Positions 43,469 through 52,276 of a DNA stretch of 64,000 nucleotides are shown piece by piece. Position 1 is the stretch's first letter, and the number at the start of each line of letters is the position of its first letter. The DNA comes from Gluconacetobacter diazotrophicus PA1 5. Lineage in GTDB: Bacteria; Pseudomonadota; Alphaproteobacteria; Acetobacterales; Acetobacteraceae. Both the position numbers and the translations under genes were made by a program. Location of the stretch: positions 460,001 through 524,000 of the forward strand of contig NC_010125.1 in assembly GCF_000067045.1 (NCBI RefSeq). Reading direction: 5' to 3'. The notes beneath the pieces are model-generated. The model was not told the DNA's origin, did not search any database, and saw only the letters and a list, made by a program, of their open reading frames with translations.

Positions 43469-44299
43469 TCAGGGCCGGGCGACCAGGCTTTCGGCCACCA
43501 GTTCGCGCAATGGCCCATGCAGGTGCGGATTGCCGGCCACGACATTGACCGTGTCGGCCAGGTCGTTCAGTTCCACCCCGTCGGGATCGGTGGCATAGCC
43601 CCCGGCCTCGCGCACCAGCAGCAGGCCGGCGGCGCAATCCCAGGGCTTCAGCCCCAGTTCCCAGAACCCTTCGTAGCGGCCGGCGGCCACCCAGGCCAGG
43701 TCCAGCGCCGCGGCGCCGAAGCGGCGGATGCCCGCGACCTGCGGCATCAGCGCGCCCAGCGTCCGCGCGAAGGGCAGGCGGCGTTGCGCGGGGATCTTGG
43801 CAAAGGGAATGCCGGTAGCAAACAGCGCTTCCAGCATGTCGCGCCGGGCGGACACCCGGATGCGCCGTTCGTTGAGGAACGCGCCGACACCCTTTTCCGC
43901 CCAGAACATCTCGTTGGCGGCGGGGTTGTAGACCAGGCCCGCCGCCATCTCCAGGCTGCCGTCCGGCAGGCGGCGCTGCAGGCCGATCGAAATGGCCCAT
44001 TGCGGAATGCCGTGCAGGAAGTTGGTGGTGCCGTCCAGCGGGTCCACGATCCAGCGCCACGTCCAGTTGTCGCCGCCCGACGCCCCGCTCTCCTCCATCA
44101 GGAAGGCATAGCCCGGGCGGGCGCGCAGCAGTTCCTCGCGGATCGTCGCCTCGGCGCGCATGTCGGCCTGCGACACGAAGTCGCCCGGCCCCTTGATGCT
44201 GACCTGCAGCTGCTCGACCTCGTTGAAGTCGCGCAACAGGCGTCGCGCGGCCTTCTGGGCCGCGTTCTGCATCACCGTCATGTGGGGAGAGAGTCGCAT
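43469..44299 (-). CDS. suhB: Inositol monophosphatase family protein (SuhB-like)
   Basis: 276 residues, Mg-dependent sugar-phosphate phosphatase. Metal-site motifs: EESGA near 66, WIVDPLDGTTNF near 80, and the C-terminal LKPWDCAAGLLLVREAGG. GTG 44305 would add two residues. It follows efp, a common alphaproteobacterial order. May act on inositol phosphate or as a ribosome-related SuhB. Confidence 0.93.
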   Translation of the reverse strand: MRLSPHMTVMQNAAQKAARRLLRDFNEVEQLQVSIKGPGDFVSQADMRAEATIREELLRARPGYAFLMEESGASGGDNWTWRWIVDPLDGTTNFLHGIPQWAISIGLQRRLPDGSLEMAAGLVYNPAANEMFWAEKGVGAFLNERRIRVSARRDMLEALFATGIPFAKIPAQRRLPFARTLGALMPQVAGIRRFGAAALDLAWVAAGRYEGFWELGLKPWDCAAGLLLVREAGGYATDPDGVELNDLADTVNVVAGNPHLHGPLRELVAESLVARP

Positions 44300-44360
44300 G
44301 GCCACGATGGTCGGTCCTGTCTGTTCGGCGGAGGAAGGGGGCTGGAACGCGATAAGGGCC

Positions 44361-44927
44361 TCAGCCCTTCGCGCGTTCCACGTAGCTGGCGTCCTCGGTG
44401 CGGACGACGATGCGCTCGCCGGCCTCGATGAACGGCGGCACCATGGTCTTTACGCCGTTCGACAGCTTGGCCGGCTTGTAGGACGAGCTGGCGGTCTGGC
44501 CCTTCACCACGGGGTCGGCCTCGATGATCTCCAGCGTGACCTGCGCCGGCAGCGTCACGCCCACCGGGTCGCCTTCGACCAGGTTGACCACCAGCACCAT
44601 GTTGTCCTGCAGGAACGGCGCCTGGTCGCCCAGCAGGTCCAGCGGCAGCAGCGTCTGCTCGAACGTCTCGGGGTCCATCAGGACGATGTTGTCGCCGTCC
44701 ATGTAGGAATAGGTATATTCCTTTTCCTCGGTCAGCAGACGCTCGACGGTGTCGGCGGTGCGCCAGCGCTCGTTCGTCTTGTTGCCGGTCTTCAGGTCGC
44801 GCATTTCCACCTGGATGAACGCGCCGCCCTTGCCGGGGGTGATGATCTGCTGCTTCAGGACAGTCCAGCGACGGCCGTCGTGCTCGATGACCTGTCCGGC
44901 ACGGATCAGGTTCGCCTGCTGTTTCAT
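44361..44927 (-). CDS. efp: Translation elongation factor P
   Basis: 188 residues, relieves ribosome stalling at polyproline. The modified lysine loop reads TPGKGGAF with Lys33 in the place of E. coli Lys34. MKQQANLIRAGQVIEHDG is a typical N-terminus and decides the start against the longer ORF. The lysylation enzymes EpmB and EpmA are encoded just upstream, so Lys33 is very likely beta-lysylated. The Pro-rich proteins in this window are plausible clients. Confidence 0.97.
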   Translation of the reverse strand: MKQQANLIRAGQVIEHDGRRWTVLKQQIITPGKGGAFIQVEMRDLKTGNKTNERWRTADTVERLLTEEKEYTYSYMDGDNIVLMDPETFEQTLLPLDLLGDQAPFLQDNMVLVVNLVEGDPVGVTLPAQVTLEIIEADPVVKGQTASSSYKPAKLSNGVKTMVPPFIEAGERIVVRTEDASYVERAKG

Positions 44928-44985
44928 GGGGGGGCCTGTCTGGTTGTGTTGGTATGAACGATTGATGGGTATGGAAGGCGGGCTT

Positions 44986-46134
44986 CTAACCCTCTCGGGC
45001 GCCGAGGGCAAGGTTGGCCGCCGATTCAGCCTCCAGTTTGTGTCGTCCCCCCGCCGGATCGCGCACCGACAGGCCCGTCCCGTCCGGCGCCGGCCCCTCC
45101 GGTTCCAGGTAATCCGGACCCAGCGGCACCTTGCCGTATCCGCCCGGAATATCCAGCGTATAGGTCGGCCATGCCAGGCCCGTCACCCGGCCGCGCAGCC
45201 CGGCCAGCAGGCGCCGTCCCTCGGCGATCGGCACATGGAAACGCGCGGTGCCGGGGGCGGCGTCCAGCTGATGCAGGTAGTACGGCTTCATCCGGGCCTC
45301 GACCATGGCGCGGAACAGGGCCTCCAGCGCCGCGACGCTGTCATTGACCCCCCGCAGCAGGACCGACTGGCCCAGTACCGGAATGGCCCGCGCCTGGATG
45401 CGCCGCAGGGCCGCGCGGGCGGCCGGGGTGAATTCGCGGGCATGGTTGGCATGCACCACCACCCACATCGCGCGGTCGGTTTCCATCGCGTCGGCCAGCG
45501 CGTCGGTGATGCGGCCGGGGTCGGCCACCGGCACGCGGCTGTGGATACGGATGGTGGTGACATGGGGCATGTCCCCCAGCGCCCGGACGATCGCGCCCAG
45601 GCGGCGGGGCGACAGCATCAGCGGGTCGCCCCCGGTCAGGATCACCTCGCGGATGGCGGGGTGGGTGCGCAGCCAGTCCAGCGCGCGCTCCAGCGCCGCA
45701 TCGTCCAGCACGCCGCCATCGGGGCCCACATGTTCCCGCCGGAAGCAGAACCGGCAATAAAGCGGACAGACCAGCAGCGGCTTCAGCAGCGCGCGGTCGG
45801 CATAGCGGTGGACGATGCCCGGCACGGGCGACAGCGCGTCGTCGCCGATCGGGTCCATCCGTTCATGGGGGGCAATCGTCAGTTCGGACGCGTCCGGGAC
45901 GACCTGCAACCCGATCGGATCGTCGGGACGGGTGATCAGCCCGGCGAAGGCGGGCGGGATGGCGGTGGCGTACTGCCGGGCGACCTCTTCCAGCGCCGGC
46001 ACCGCGCCGGGGGAAACCAGGCCGGCCGCCACCAGGCCGGCCACATCGCGCACTGTCCGGCCCGGCTCGGCGCCGGGCGGTGCGGCGCCGGGCGGGGCGG
46101 GCGTATCCTCGGGAAGGTTGACCGATCGTGTCAT
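44986..46134 (-). CDS. epmB: EF-P (R)-beta-lysine pathway lysine 2,3-aminomutase EpmB
   Basis: Radical SAM, PLP-dependent enzyme that converts L-alpha-lysine to beta-lysine for EF-P. 382 residues. Cluster motif CPLYCRFCFRREHVG near residue 120, EVILTGGDPLML near 165, and the PLP lysine in the C-terminal GGYGKVPLGPDY. Context with efp and epmA points to EpmB and not to a catabolic KamA, which is longer. Confidence 0.94.
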   Translation of the reverse strand: MTRSVNLPEDTPAPPGAAPPGAEPGRTVRDVAGLVAAGLVSPGAVPALEEVARQYATAIPPAFAGLITRPDDPIGLQVVPDASELTIAPHERMDPIGDDALSPVPGIVHRYADRALLKPLLVCPLYCRFCFRREHVGPDGGVLDDAALERALDWLRTHPAIREVILTGGDPLMLSPRRLGAIVRALGDMPHVTTIRIHSRVPVADPGRITDALADAMETDRAMWVVVHANHAREFTPAARAALRRIQARAIPVLGQSVLLRGVNDSVAALEALFRAMVEARMKPYYLHQLDAAPGTARFHVPIAEGRRLLAGLRGRVTGLAWPTYTLDIPGGYGKVPLGPDYLEPEGPAPDGTGLSVRDPAGGRHKLEAESAANLALGAREG

Positions 46135-46181
46135 CGGCTGGCTCTACTCGACCGGATTTCGTCCTGCAACAGGAGTCGCGC

Positions 46182-47204
46182 ATGACCGACAGCCCCCATC
46201 ACGACCCCGATCGCATCGCGGGGCGGCTGGCGCTGCTGCGGCGGCGCGCCCTGGTCGGGCGCGGAATACGGGCCTTCTTCGACGCGCGCGGCTATCTGGA
46301 GGTCGAAACCCCCTGCGCCGTCCCCACCCCGGGCGAGGAGGTGCATCTGCGCGTCTTCAGGACCGAACGCGAACATCATGACGGCACGCGGCAGGCGCTG
46401 TTCCTGCATACCAGTCCGGAATTCGCGATGAAGCGCATCGTCGCGGCGACCGGCCTGCCGGTCTTCCAACTGGCCCGCGTCTGGCGCAATGCCGAGGGCA
46501 GCCATCTGCATGCCCCGGAATTCACCATGCTGGAATGGTACCGTCCCGGCGCCACCCTGTCCGGCCTGATGGACGAGACCGAGGCATTGCTGCGCGCCGT
46601 CCTGCCGCCGGTGGTCCATCGTCCCGGCGGGCTGGCGGCGGGGGCGGAAATCCGCATCGACGCGCCGTTCGAACGCCTGACGATGGAACAGGCCTTCGCC
46701 CGCCATGCCGGGCTGGACCTGCTGCCGACCGAAGGCGACGCCGGGGCGCTGGCGGCGGCGGCGGGGTGCGCCCTGCGTGACGGCGAGGACTGGGAGGACC
46801 TGTTCTTCCGCCTGCTGATGGAACGCGTGGAACCCGCGATCGGCCGCGACCGGCCGACCTTCCTGACCCATTGGCCGGCCAGCCAGGCGGCGCTGGCCCG
46901 GCGCGACCCGGCGGACCCGCGCACCGCACTGCGTTTCGAACTCTATGCCGGCGGGATCGAGCTTGCGAACGCGTTCGAAGAATTGACCGATCCCGTGGAA
47001 CAACGGCGGCGTTTCATGGCCGACCGGGAGCGCCGTGCCGCGTTGTACGGGGCGGCGCCCGCAACGGCGTGGCCGATGGACGAAGCCCTGCTGGCCGCGC
47101 TGGACCACCTGCCGCCCTGCGCCGGGATCGCGCTGGGGTTCGACCGCCTGGTCATGCTGGCCGCCGGTGCGTTACGGATAGGAGATATCCAGTGGATGGG
47201 TTGA
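46182..47204 (+). CDS. epmA: EF-P--(R)-beta-lysine ligase EpmA (GenX/PoxA)
   Basis: Class II lysyl-tRNA synthetase paralogue lacking the anticodon domain; attaches beta-lysine to EF-P. 340 residues. Motif 1-2 region FLHTSPEFAMKRIVA and RVWRNAEGSHLHAPEFTMLEWY, motif 3 GIALGFDRLVMLAAG near the C-terminus. AGGAG lies six bases before the ATG. Divergent from epmB with 47 bp between them. Confidence 0.96.
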   Translation: MTDSPHHDPDRIAGRLALLRRRALVGRGIRAFFDARGYLEVETPCAVPTPGEEVHLRVFRTEREHHDGTRQALFLHTSPEFAMKRIVAATGLPVFQLARVWRNAEGSHLHAPEFTMLEWYRPGATLSGLMDETEALLRAVLPPVVHRPGGLAAGAEIRIDAPFERLTMEQAFARHAGLDLLPTEGDAGALAAAAGCALRDGEDWEDLFFRLLMERVEPAIGRDRPTFLTHWPASQAALARRDPADPRTALRFELYAGGIELANAFEELTDPVEQRRRFMADRERRAALYGAAPATAWPMDEALLAALDHLPPCAGIALGFDRLVMLAAGALRIGDIQWMG

Positions 47205-47300
47205 AATATTTGTAACCTTTACAGACAGGCCGCCTCAACGTCGGCCGTGTTATCTTAACGTGGCTGTAATTATTTTCCTTCACGTTCGGTTATCGGTGTC

Positions 47301-47735
47301 ATGAAATACATCTCGCTTCTACCGCTGGCTGCCCTGCTTGCCCTGACGGCATGCGAGGTCCCCTCTCCCGAGCAGAGGAGACTGCTCAACTCGATGGTCG
47401 GGCGGGGCGAAGTGGACGTGATCCGCACGTTCGGGGTGCCCACCCGGTCGTACGAGGCCCAGGGCCATACCTTCCTGGCCTATATCGACAACCAGACCAA
47501 TTATGCGCCCGGCGGCGCGGGCTGGGGCTGGGGTTGGGGCGGCGGCCCGGGTTGGGGCGGCGGCTGGGGCGGTCCTGGCTGGGGCGGCTGGGGCGGCTGG
47601 GGTGGCGGCTGGGGCGGCGGTGGCTGGGGTGGAGGCGGCTGGGGCGGCACCTACTACACCAACTCGTGCCAGACGACGTTCGAAATCGTTGCCGGGCGTG
47701 TGTCCGCCTGGACGATGCGCGGCGACGGGTGCTGA
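47301..47735 (+). CDS. Gly/Trp-rich lipoprotein
   Basis: 144 residues. Lipoprotein signal with lipobox LTAC (Cys18). Residues about 40-70 (GEVDVIRTFGVPTRSYEAQGHTF) look like a small SmpA/BamE-type fold. Then follows a 45-residue block made of GWGG and GWGGG repeats, and a tail with two cysteines. Function unknown; the repeat block may be prone to length change. Confidence 0.8.
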   Translation: MKYISLLPLAALLALTACEVPSPEQRRLLNSMVGRGEVDVIRTFGVPTRSYEAQGHTFLAYIDNQTNYAPGGAGWGWGWGGGPGWGGGWGGPGWGGWGGWGGGWGGGGWGGGGWGGTYYTNSCQTTFEIVAGRVSAWTMRGDGC

Positions 47736-47764
47736 TCGCCGCCCGAAAACGGGAGGAGAACAGC

Positions 47765-48445
47765 ATGGTCTCGGCGCGCATCGTAGGGTCCTGTCTTCTT
47801 CTTGCCGGGCTGCCGGCGGCATGCGCCGCGCCGGCCCGGCAGGACCCGCTGCTGGTGCGTGGCGGCAGCGTGGCCGACGCCATCCCGACCTTGTCCGTGC
47901 AACGGACCTACGCGCCGGCCCGGAACGAGGGGCGCCCGGACAGCCAGGTGGCCTATGGCGCCCCGGACGCGCCCAGCTACCGCGACCGGCCGCTGGACGA
48001 AAATCTGCGCGGCAGCATCGAACTGGCCGATTATGTCCGGGCCATGGAACGCGCGGGGCTGATGGCGCTGCTGGACCAGGCGGGCCCCTTCACCGTCTTC
48101 GCCATTCCCAATATCCCGATGGAGGCGTTCGCCCAATCCGCCAATGCGCCGTCGGCCCCGTCGGGGGACGTGCTGCGCCAGGCCCTGGGCTACAGCGTCG
48201 TGCGGGGGGCCTATCCCGCGCCGCTGCTGCGGCGGATGATTGCTACGGCACCGCACGGCTGGGCCACGCTGCGGACGGTGGGGGGTGGCACGGTCCTGGT
48301 CGGGGCCGAACCGGGGACCGGCCGTCTGGTCCTGTCCAACGGCGCGGGCCAGGTGGCGCGCGTGTGGATCGAGGGCCTGCCGCAATCCAACGGCGTGCTC
48401 TACCTGACCCAGTCCCTGCTGCCGCCGGCGCCCCGGCCCGGCTGA
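47765..48445 (+). CDS. Fasciclin-domain secreted protein
   Basis: 226 residues. Signal peptide ending near AACAAP, then a FAS1 domain: LADYVRAMERAGLMALLDQAGPFTVFAIPNIPMEAF with the H1 and H2 boxes (ARVWIEGLPQSNGVLYL at the end). AGGAG precedes the ATG. Probably an envelope or surface adhesion protein; 29 bp behind the Gly/Trp-rich lipoprotein gene, likely cotranscribed. Confidence 0.82.
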   Translation: MVSARIVGSCLLLAGLPAACAAPARQDPLLVRGGSVADAIPTLSVQRTYAPARNEGRPDSQVAYGAPDAPSYRDRPLDENLRGSIELADYVRAMERAGLMALLDQAGPFTVFAIPNIPMEAFAQSANAPSAPSGDVLRQALGYSVVRGAYPAPLLRRMIATAPHGWATLRTVGGGTVLVGAEPGTGRLVLSNGAGQVARVWIEGLPQSNGVLYLTQSLLPPAPRPG

Positions 48446-48466
48446 CCGTCGATCAGGCCTTCGGGG

Positions 48467-49105
48467 TCAGGCCGCGTCGATGGCGGCATTCATGGCGCGC
48501 ACGCCGGCCGCCGGGCCGTCGGGATGCGACCAGACGGCGCCGATCACCGCCAGGAAATCCGCCCCCGCCTGCACCAGCGGCGCGCAGTTCGCGGGCGTGA
48601 TGCCGCCGATCGCCACCACCGGCAATTCCATCATCGTCGTCCACCAGGCCAGCAGCGCGGGGTCCGCCAGGACCGGGGTTTCCACCGATGCCGAGGGAAA
48701 GAACGCGCCGAAGGACACGTAATCCGCCCCGGCCTCTCCCGCCCGCATGGCCAGGTCGCGGCTGTCGCGGCAGGAAACGCCCAGTTGCAGGTCCTCGCCC
48801 AGGATGGCGCGGATACGGGCCAACTCCGTGCCGTCCTGCAGGTCCGGGGCGTCGATATGCACGCCGTCGCATCCGGTGCGGCGGGCCAGGTCCGGCCGGC
48901 CGTTCAGGATGAAGGCGACATCCCGCTCCTGCGCCACGGGGCGCAGCACGTCGACGGCGCGCAGGACGGCGTCGTCGGTGGCGTCCGTCAGGCGCAGCTG
49001 GACGGCGGCGACCGCACCGGCATCCAGGGCACGGGCCAGATCGGGCGCGAACGCGGCCGGATCAAGGGCAGGGGGGGTGACAAGATAGAGCTGGCAGTCA
49101 TTCAT
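48467..49105 (-). CDS. thiE: Thiamine-phosphate synthase
   Basis: Joins HMP-PP and thiazole phosphate to thiamine phosphate. 212-residue TIM barrel with [47 protein letters not shown] and [12 protein letters not shown] in family order. The VQLR block replaces the usual VQLREK, as in some alphaproteobacterial ThiE. Ten bp behind an unknown 146-residue gene. Confidence 0.92.
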   Translation of the reverse strand: MNDCQLYLVTPPALDPAAFAPDLARALDAGAVAAVQLRLTDATDDAVLRAVDVLRPVAQERDVAFILNGRPDLARRTGCDGVHIDAPDLQDGTELARIRAILGEDLQLGVSCRDSRDLAMRAGEAGADYVSFGAFFPSASVETPVLADPALLAWWTTMMELPVVAIGGITPANCAPLVQAGADFLAVIGAVWSHPDGPAAGVRAMNAAIDAA

Positions 49106-49115
49106 CGCACATCGA

Positions 49116-49556
49116 TCATACGGCGTGACGGCCGAATGCGACAGGGGGGCACGGGGTGCCGGGGCGGCGGTCCAGGCATGTGGCCCCCAGCGACGCGGCC
49201 AGCAGCCGCACGGTATCCCCCTGCGGACAGGACGCATGCAGCACGATATGGCGCAGCCCCAGGCCCAGCGCCTCGACCGCGCGCCCGGCCGAGGCGCCGC
49301 AATCCAGGTAGGCGGGCAGCCCGGCCCCGGTTTCCGCCAGCAGCGCCCGCCACCAGGCCGGGCCCATGAAACATCCGGCATCGGGCGGCGACAGCAGGGC
49401 CCAGGACGCGGCGTCTTCCCCGCCGCCCGCGCGCAGGGCGGCCAGCACGGCGCGGATCTGCGCTGCCGACGCGACGGTGAAGACGCGCAAGGGGGGGGCG
49501 GGATGGATCATTCGCTTGACGTTGAACCCCGCGCGCGCGATCTGTTCAAGAAGCAT
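49116..49556 (-). CDS. Conserved-looking protein of unknown function next to thiE
   Basis: 146 residues, cytoplasmic, with a Cys/Gly-rich core ([47 protein letters not shown]). The alternating strands and helices resemble an alpha/beta fold. I do not recognise the family. Tight spacing to thiE suggests one operon. Confidence 0.7.
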   Translation of the reverse strand: MLLEQIARAGFNVKRMIHPAPPLRVFTVASAAQIRAVLAALRAGGGEDAASWALLSPPDAGCFMGPAWWRALLAETGAGLPAYLDCGASAGRAVEALGLGLRHIVLHASCPQGDTVRLLAASLGATCLDRRPGTPCPPVAFGRHAV

Positions 49557-49626
49557 CGTCGAGGGGGCGGGAAGCACGACCGTGGGGCAGGCTGAAGGAT
49601 CGGACAAGCCGGGCGGGGCAGGGGCG

Positions 49627-49851
49627 ATGGAGCCCGCCGACCGGCTGGAACAGGCGCTGAACCGAATCGCGTTCGCGCTGGACCGTCGGCGCGAGGCCGC
49701 GCCGGCGGCCGCTCCGTATGCGCCCGCTCCGCAGGCCCCCGATCCCCACGCTATTGACCTGCATGCCCTGGCCGCCAACATCGATATCCTGATCGCCCGC
49801 GTCCGCGACGCGATCGGTCCCGATGCCGACCATGATGACGAGGATCGCTGA
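49627..49851 (+). CDS. Small DUF4164-like protein upstream of zapA
   Basis: 74 residues, MEPADRLEQALNRIAFALDRR then an Ala/Pro-rich middle and a helical, acidic C-terminus. Position 3 bp before zapA matches the small helical proteins that commonly precede zapA in alphaproteobacteria. A GTG farther upstream is also possible. Confidence 0.6.
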   Translation: MEPADRLEQALNRIAFALDRRREAAPAAAPYAPAPQAPDPHAIDLHALAANIDILIARVRDAIGPDADHDDEDR

Positions 49852-49854
49852 CCC

Positions 49855-50196
49855 ATGGCGCAGGTGACGGTCCGTATCAACGGCTATTCCTATGTCATCG
49901 GCTGCAAGGACGGGCAGGAACGCCACCTGCAGGCCATGGCGCAGGAGGTCGAGCGCCGTATCGACCGCATCCGCGCCATGGGCGGCCAGAGCGGCGAGGC
50001 CCGCATCCTGGCCCTGGCCGCGCTGCTGATGGCTGACGAAATCCACGATCTGTCGGCCGAGAAGATGCCCGAGGACACATCGCGTCAACTGGCCGAAGCC
50101 AGGCAGGCCCGCGTCGAGAACGACCGCCGGCGCGAGCAACTCGCCCTGCTGGTCGAACGGGCGGAAAACATTGCGGCGGCGCTGGAACAGGACTAG
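49855..50196 (+). CDS. zapA: Cell division protein ZapA
   Basis: 113 residues. Stabilises FtsZ bundles at the division ring. N-terminal beta-domain VTVRINGYSYVIGCKDGQE, then AQEVERRIDRIRAMGG and a long coiled coil to the end. The following order (6S RNA, cyclo-ligase gene) is the classic context. Confidence 0.92.
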   Translation: MAQVTVRINGYSYVIGCKDGQERHLQAMAQEVERRIDRIRAMGGQSGEARILALAALLMADEIHDLSAEKMPEDTSRQLAEARQARVENDRRREQLALLVERAENIAAALEQD

Positions 50197-50199
50197 ATT

Positions 50200-50345
50200 G
50201 CAGGGGCGGGGCTACCCGGCTTGTCAGGCAACTCAACCCCTGGGCCGATAAGCACTTCCTTAGGGAGCTGGCTCTGGCGTGATCCTGGTCATGTTATCTG
50301 GCGCCCACCTGCGTGAGCAGGTCCGGGAGGGCTGAAAGACCAACG
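50200..50345 (+). ncRNA. ssrS: Probable 6S RNA
   Basis: The gap between zapA and the 5-formyl-THF cyclo-ligase gene is the standard location of 6S RNA. Within it CTACCCGG (about 50213-50220) can pair with CCGGGAGG (about 50327-50334) to close a long rod, and ACCTGC-GTGA-GCAGGT forms an inner hairpin. 6S RNA binds sigma-70 RNA polymerase in stationary phase. Ends are approximate; the family match was judged by eye only. Confidence 0.6.
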
Positions 50346-50348
50346 GCC

Positions 50349-50957
50349 ATGGTGGCTCCGCACATTCTTCCCCAACACGATTCCGCATCCGACGCGCCCG
50401 CGCTGGCCGAGGCCAAGGCGGCGTTGCGCCGGCGGCTGCGCGCCCTTCGCGCCGCCCCGCTGCCGGCGGACACGCCTGCCGCGCTGTGCCGGCGCATGGC
50501 CGATTGCGTCCGTGCCGGCTTGCGCCCGGGCGCCACGGTTGCCGCCGTATGGCCCCTTCCGGGTGAAATCGACCTGCGCGGCCTGTGCGCCGAACTGCAT
50601 CACGGCGGCTATGGCGTGCTGCTGCCCGAAACGCCCCCGCGCGGCCATCCCCTGCGCTTTCGCCTGTGGCGCCCGGGCGTGCCGATGCAGGCGGGCCGGT
50701 TCGGCACGCTTCATCCCGACGGCCCGGTCGCGCGCCCCGATTTCGTGTTCGTGCCGCTGCTGGGCTTTGACAGGCGGGGCTTCCGGCTGGGATACGGGGG
50801 CGGCTATTACGACCGCACGCTGGCCGGACTGGATTCGGTGCCGGCGGCGGGCTACGGGCTGTCGGCACAGGAAGTGCCGGCGGTGCCGGTGGGGCGTCAT
50901 GACGTCCCCCTGCCGGTCATCGTGACCGAACGCGAAACCATCCGCTGCGGCGCCTGA
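50349..50957 (+). CDS. fthC: 5-formyltetrahydrofolate cyclo-ligase
   Basis: 202 residues; turns 5-formyl-THF into 5,10-methenyl-THF with ATP. Phosphate-binding region FVPLLGFDRRGFRLGYGGGYYDR is near the C-terminus and AKAALRRRLRALRAA at the N-terminus matches the family. Start at ATG 50349 just after the presumed 6S RNA, with which it is often cotranscribed. Confidence 0.92.
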   Translation: MVAPHILPQHDSASDAPALAEAKAALRRRLRALRAAPLPADTPAALCRRMADCVRAGLRPGATVAAVWPLPGEIDLRGLCAELHHGGYGVLLPETPPRGHPLRFRLWRPGVPMQAGRFGTLHPDGPVARPDFVFVPLLGFDRRGFRLGYGGGYYDRTLAGLDSVPAAGYGLSAQEVPAVPVGRHDVPLPVIVTERETIRCGA

Positions 50958-50991
50958 CGTCCGGGGCGGACGACGGGAAAAGGAAGGCCGG

Positions 50992-51807
50992 GTGCGGATC
51001 TTGTTTCTGGGTGATATCGTCGGGCGCACGGGGCGCGACGCCGTCATCGCCGCGCTGCCGGGCCTGCGGCGGGATTTGCGGCTGGACCTCGTGGTGGTGA
51101 ATGGCGAGAACGCCAGCCATGGCTTCGGCCTGTCGCTGTCCATCGCCCAGAACCTGTTCGCCGCCGGGACCGATGTCATCACCCTGGGCAACCATGCCTG
51201 GGACCGCAAGGACCTGGTGGGCCAGATCGGCACCGAGCCCCGCATCATCCGCCCCGCCAACTATCCCCCCGGCACGCCCGGACAGGGCAGCGTCGTGGTC
51301 GGGCTGGTCGATGGGCGCAAGGCGCTGGTGGTCAATGTCATGGGCCGCCAGTTCATGGACGCGCTGGACGACCCGTTCCGCGCCGTGACCGATATTCTGG
51401 GCCGGCACCGGCTGGGCGTGACGGTGCATGCGGTGGTGGTGGATATCCACGCCGAGGCGTCGAGCGAGAAATGGGCGATGGGCCATGTGCTGGACGGCCG
51501 CGCCTCGCTGGTGGTGGGCACCCACACCCACACGCCCACGGCCGATCACCGCATCCTGCCGGGCGGCACGGCCTACCAGACCGACGCCGGCATGTGCGGG
51601 GACTATGACAGCGTGATCGGCATGGGCAAGGACGCGGCCATCGCCCGCTTCCTGCGCCGCATGCCCGGCGAGCGCCTGCAACCCGCCGAGGGCGAGGCAA
51701 GCCTGGCCGGAATGATGGTGGAAACCGACGACGCGACCGGCCTGGCCCGACGCATGGCGCCGCTGCGCATGGGCGGGCACCTGGCCCCGACGATGCCGGA
51801 TTTCTAG
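50992..51807 (+). CDS. YmdB-type metallophosphoesterase (TIGR00282)
   Basis: 271 residues. Di-metal phosphoesterase with FLGDIVGRTGR, VVNGENASHGFG, TLGNHAWDRKD and GTHTHTPTADHRILPGGTAY. In Bacillus the homologue is a 2',3'-cyclic phosphodiesterase that affects biofilm genes. GTG start with AAAGGAAGG upstream. Confidence 0.9.
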   Translation: MRILFLGDIVGRTGRDAVIAALPGLRRDLRLDLVVVNGENASHGFGLSLSIAQNLFAAGTDVITLGNHAWDRKDLVGQIGTEPRIIRPANYPPGTPGQGSVVVGLVDGRKALVVNVMGRQFMDALDDPFRAVTDILGRHRLGVTVHAVVVDIHAEASSEKWAMGHVLDGRASLVVGTHTHTPTADHRILPGGTAYQTDAGMCGDYDSVIGMGKDAAIARFLRRMPGERLQPAEGEASLAGMMVETDDATGLARRMAPLRMGGHLAPTMPDF

Positions 51808-51816
51808 GCGATCGCC

Positions 51817-52245
51817 TCACTCCCCTTCCGGCGGCAGCGGCCGGGGCCGGCGTTCGTCGTCGATCGCGACGAAGGTGAAGACGCCTTCGGTCACCTTGAT
51901 GCTCTCGTGTGAATGCCGGGCGCGGCGCCAGGTCTCGACGTGGATCGACATCGACGTGCGTCCGGCCCGGGTGATGGTGGCGTACAGGCTGACCTCGTCA
52001 CCGATCAGCACGGGCTGGTGCAGCACCACCTTGTCGATCGCAACCGTCACGCAGCGCCCCCGGGCGCGCAGGGCCGCCGCCGTGCCGGCGGCAAGGTCCA
52101 TCTGCGACATCAGCCAGCCCCCGAAGATATCGCCCGAGGCATTGGCGTCGGCCGGCATCGCCACCACGCGGATCGTGGGCGCGACTGTCGGGCGGCCGGC
52201 GGATTGCGGGGCGGTAGGTTCCGGTGCGGTGCGGGTGGCGGTCAC
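51817..52245 (-). CDS. Acyl-CoA thioesterase (YciA-like hotdog)
   Basis: 142 residues. Hotdog fold with ANASGDIFGGWLMSQMDLAAGTAA containing the catalytic Asp, VAIDKVVLHQPVLIGDEVSLYA and SIHVETW. GTG start six bases after AGGAG. Hydrolyses short to medium acyl-CoA esters; convergent with the phosphoesterase gene. Confidence 0.9.
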   Translation of the reverse strand: MTATRTAPEPTAPQSAGRPTVAPTIRVVAMPADANASGDIFGGWLMSQMDLAAGTAAALRARGRCVTVAIDKVVLHQPVLIGDEVSLYATITRAGRTSMSIHVETWRRARHSHESIKVTEGVFTFVAIDDERRPRPLPPEGE

Positions 52246-52276
52246 GCGAGGCTCCTGGGATGGAAGGGCGGAAGGG

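Noticed and set aside
47510-47655. CRISPR or tandem-repeat array
   Set aside because: The GGCTGGGGC-type repeats are in frame within the lipoprotein gene and encode Gly/Trp; no unique spacers.
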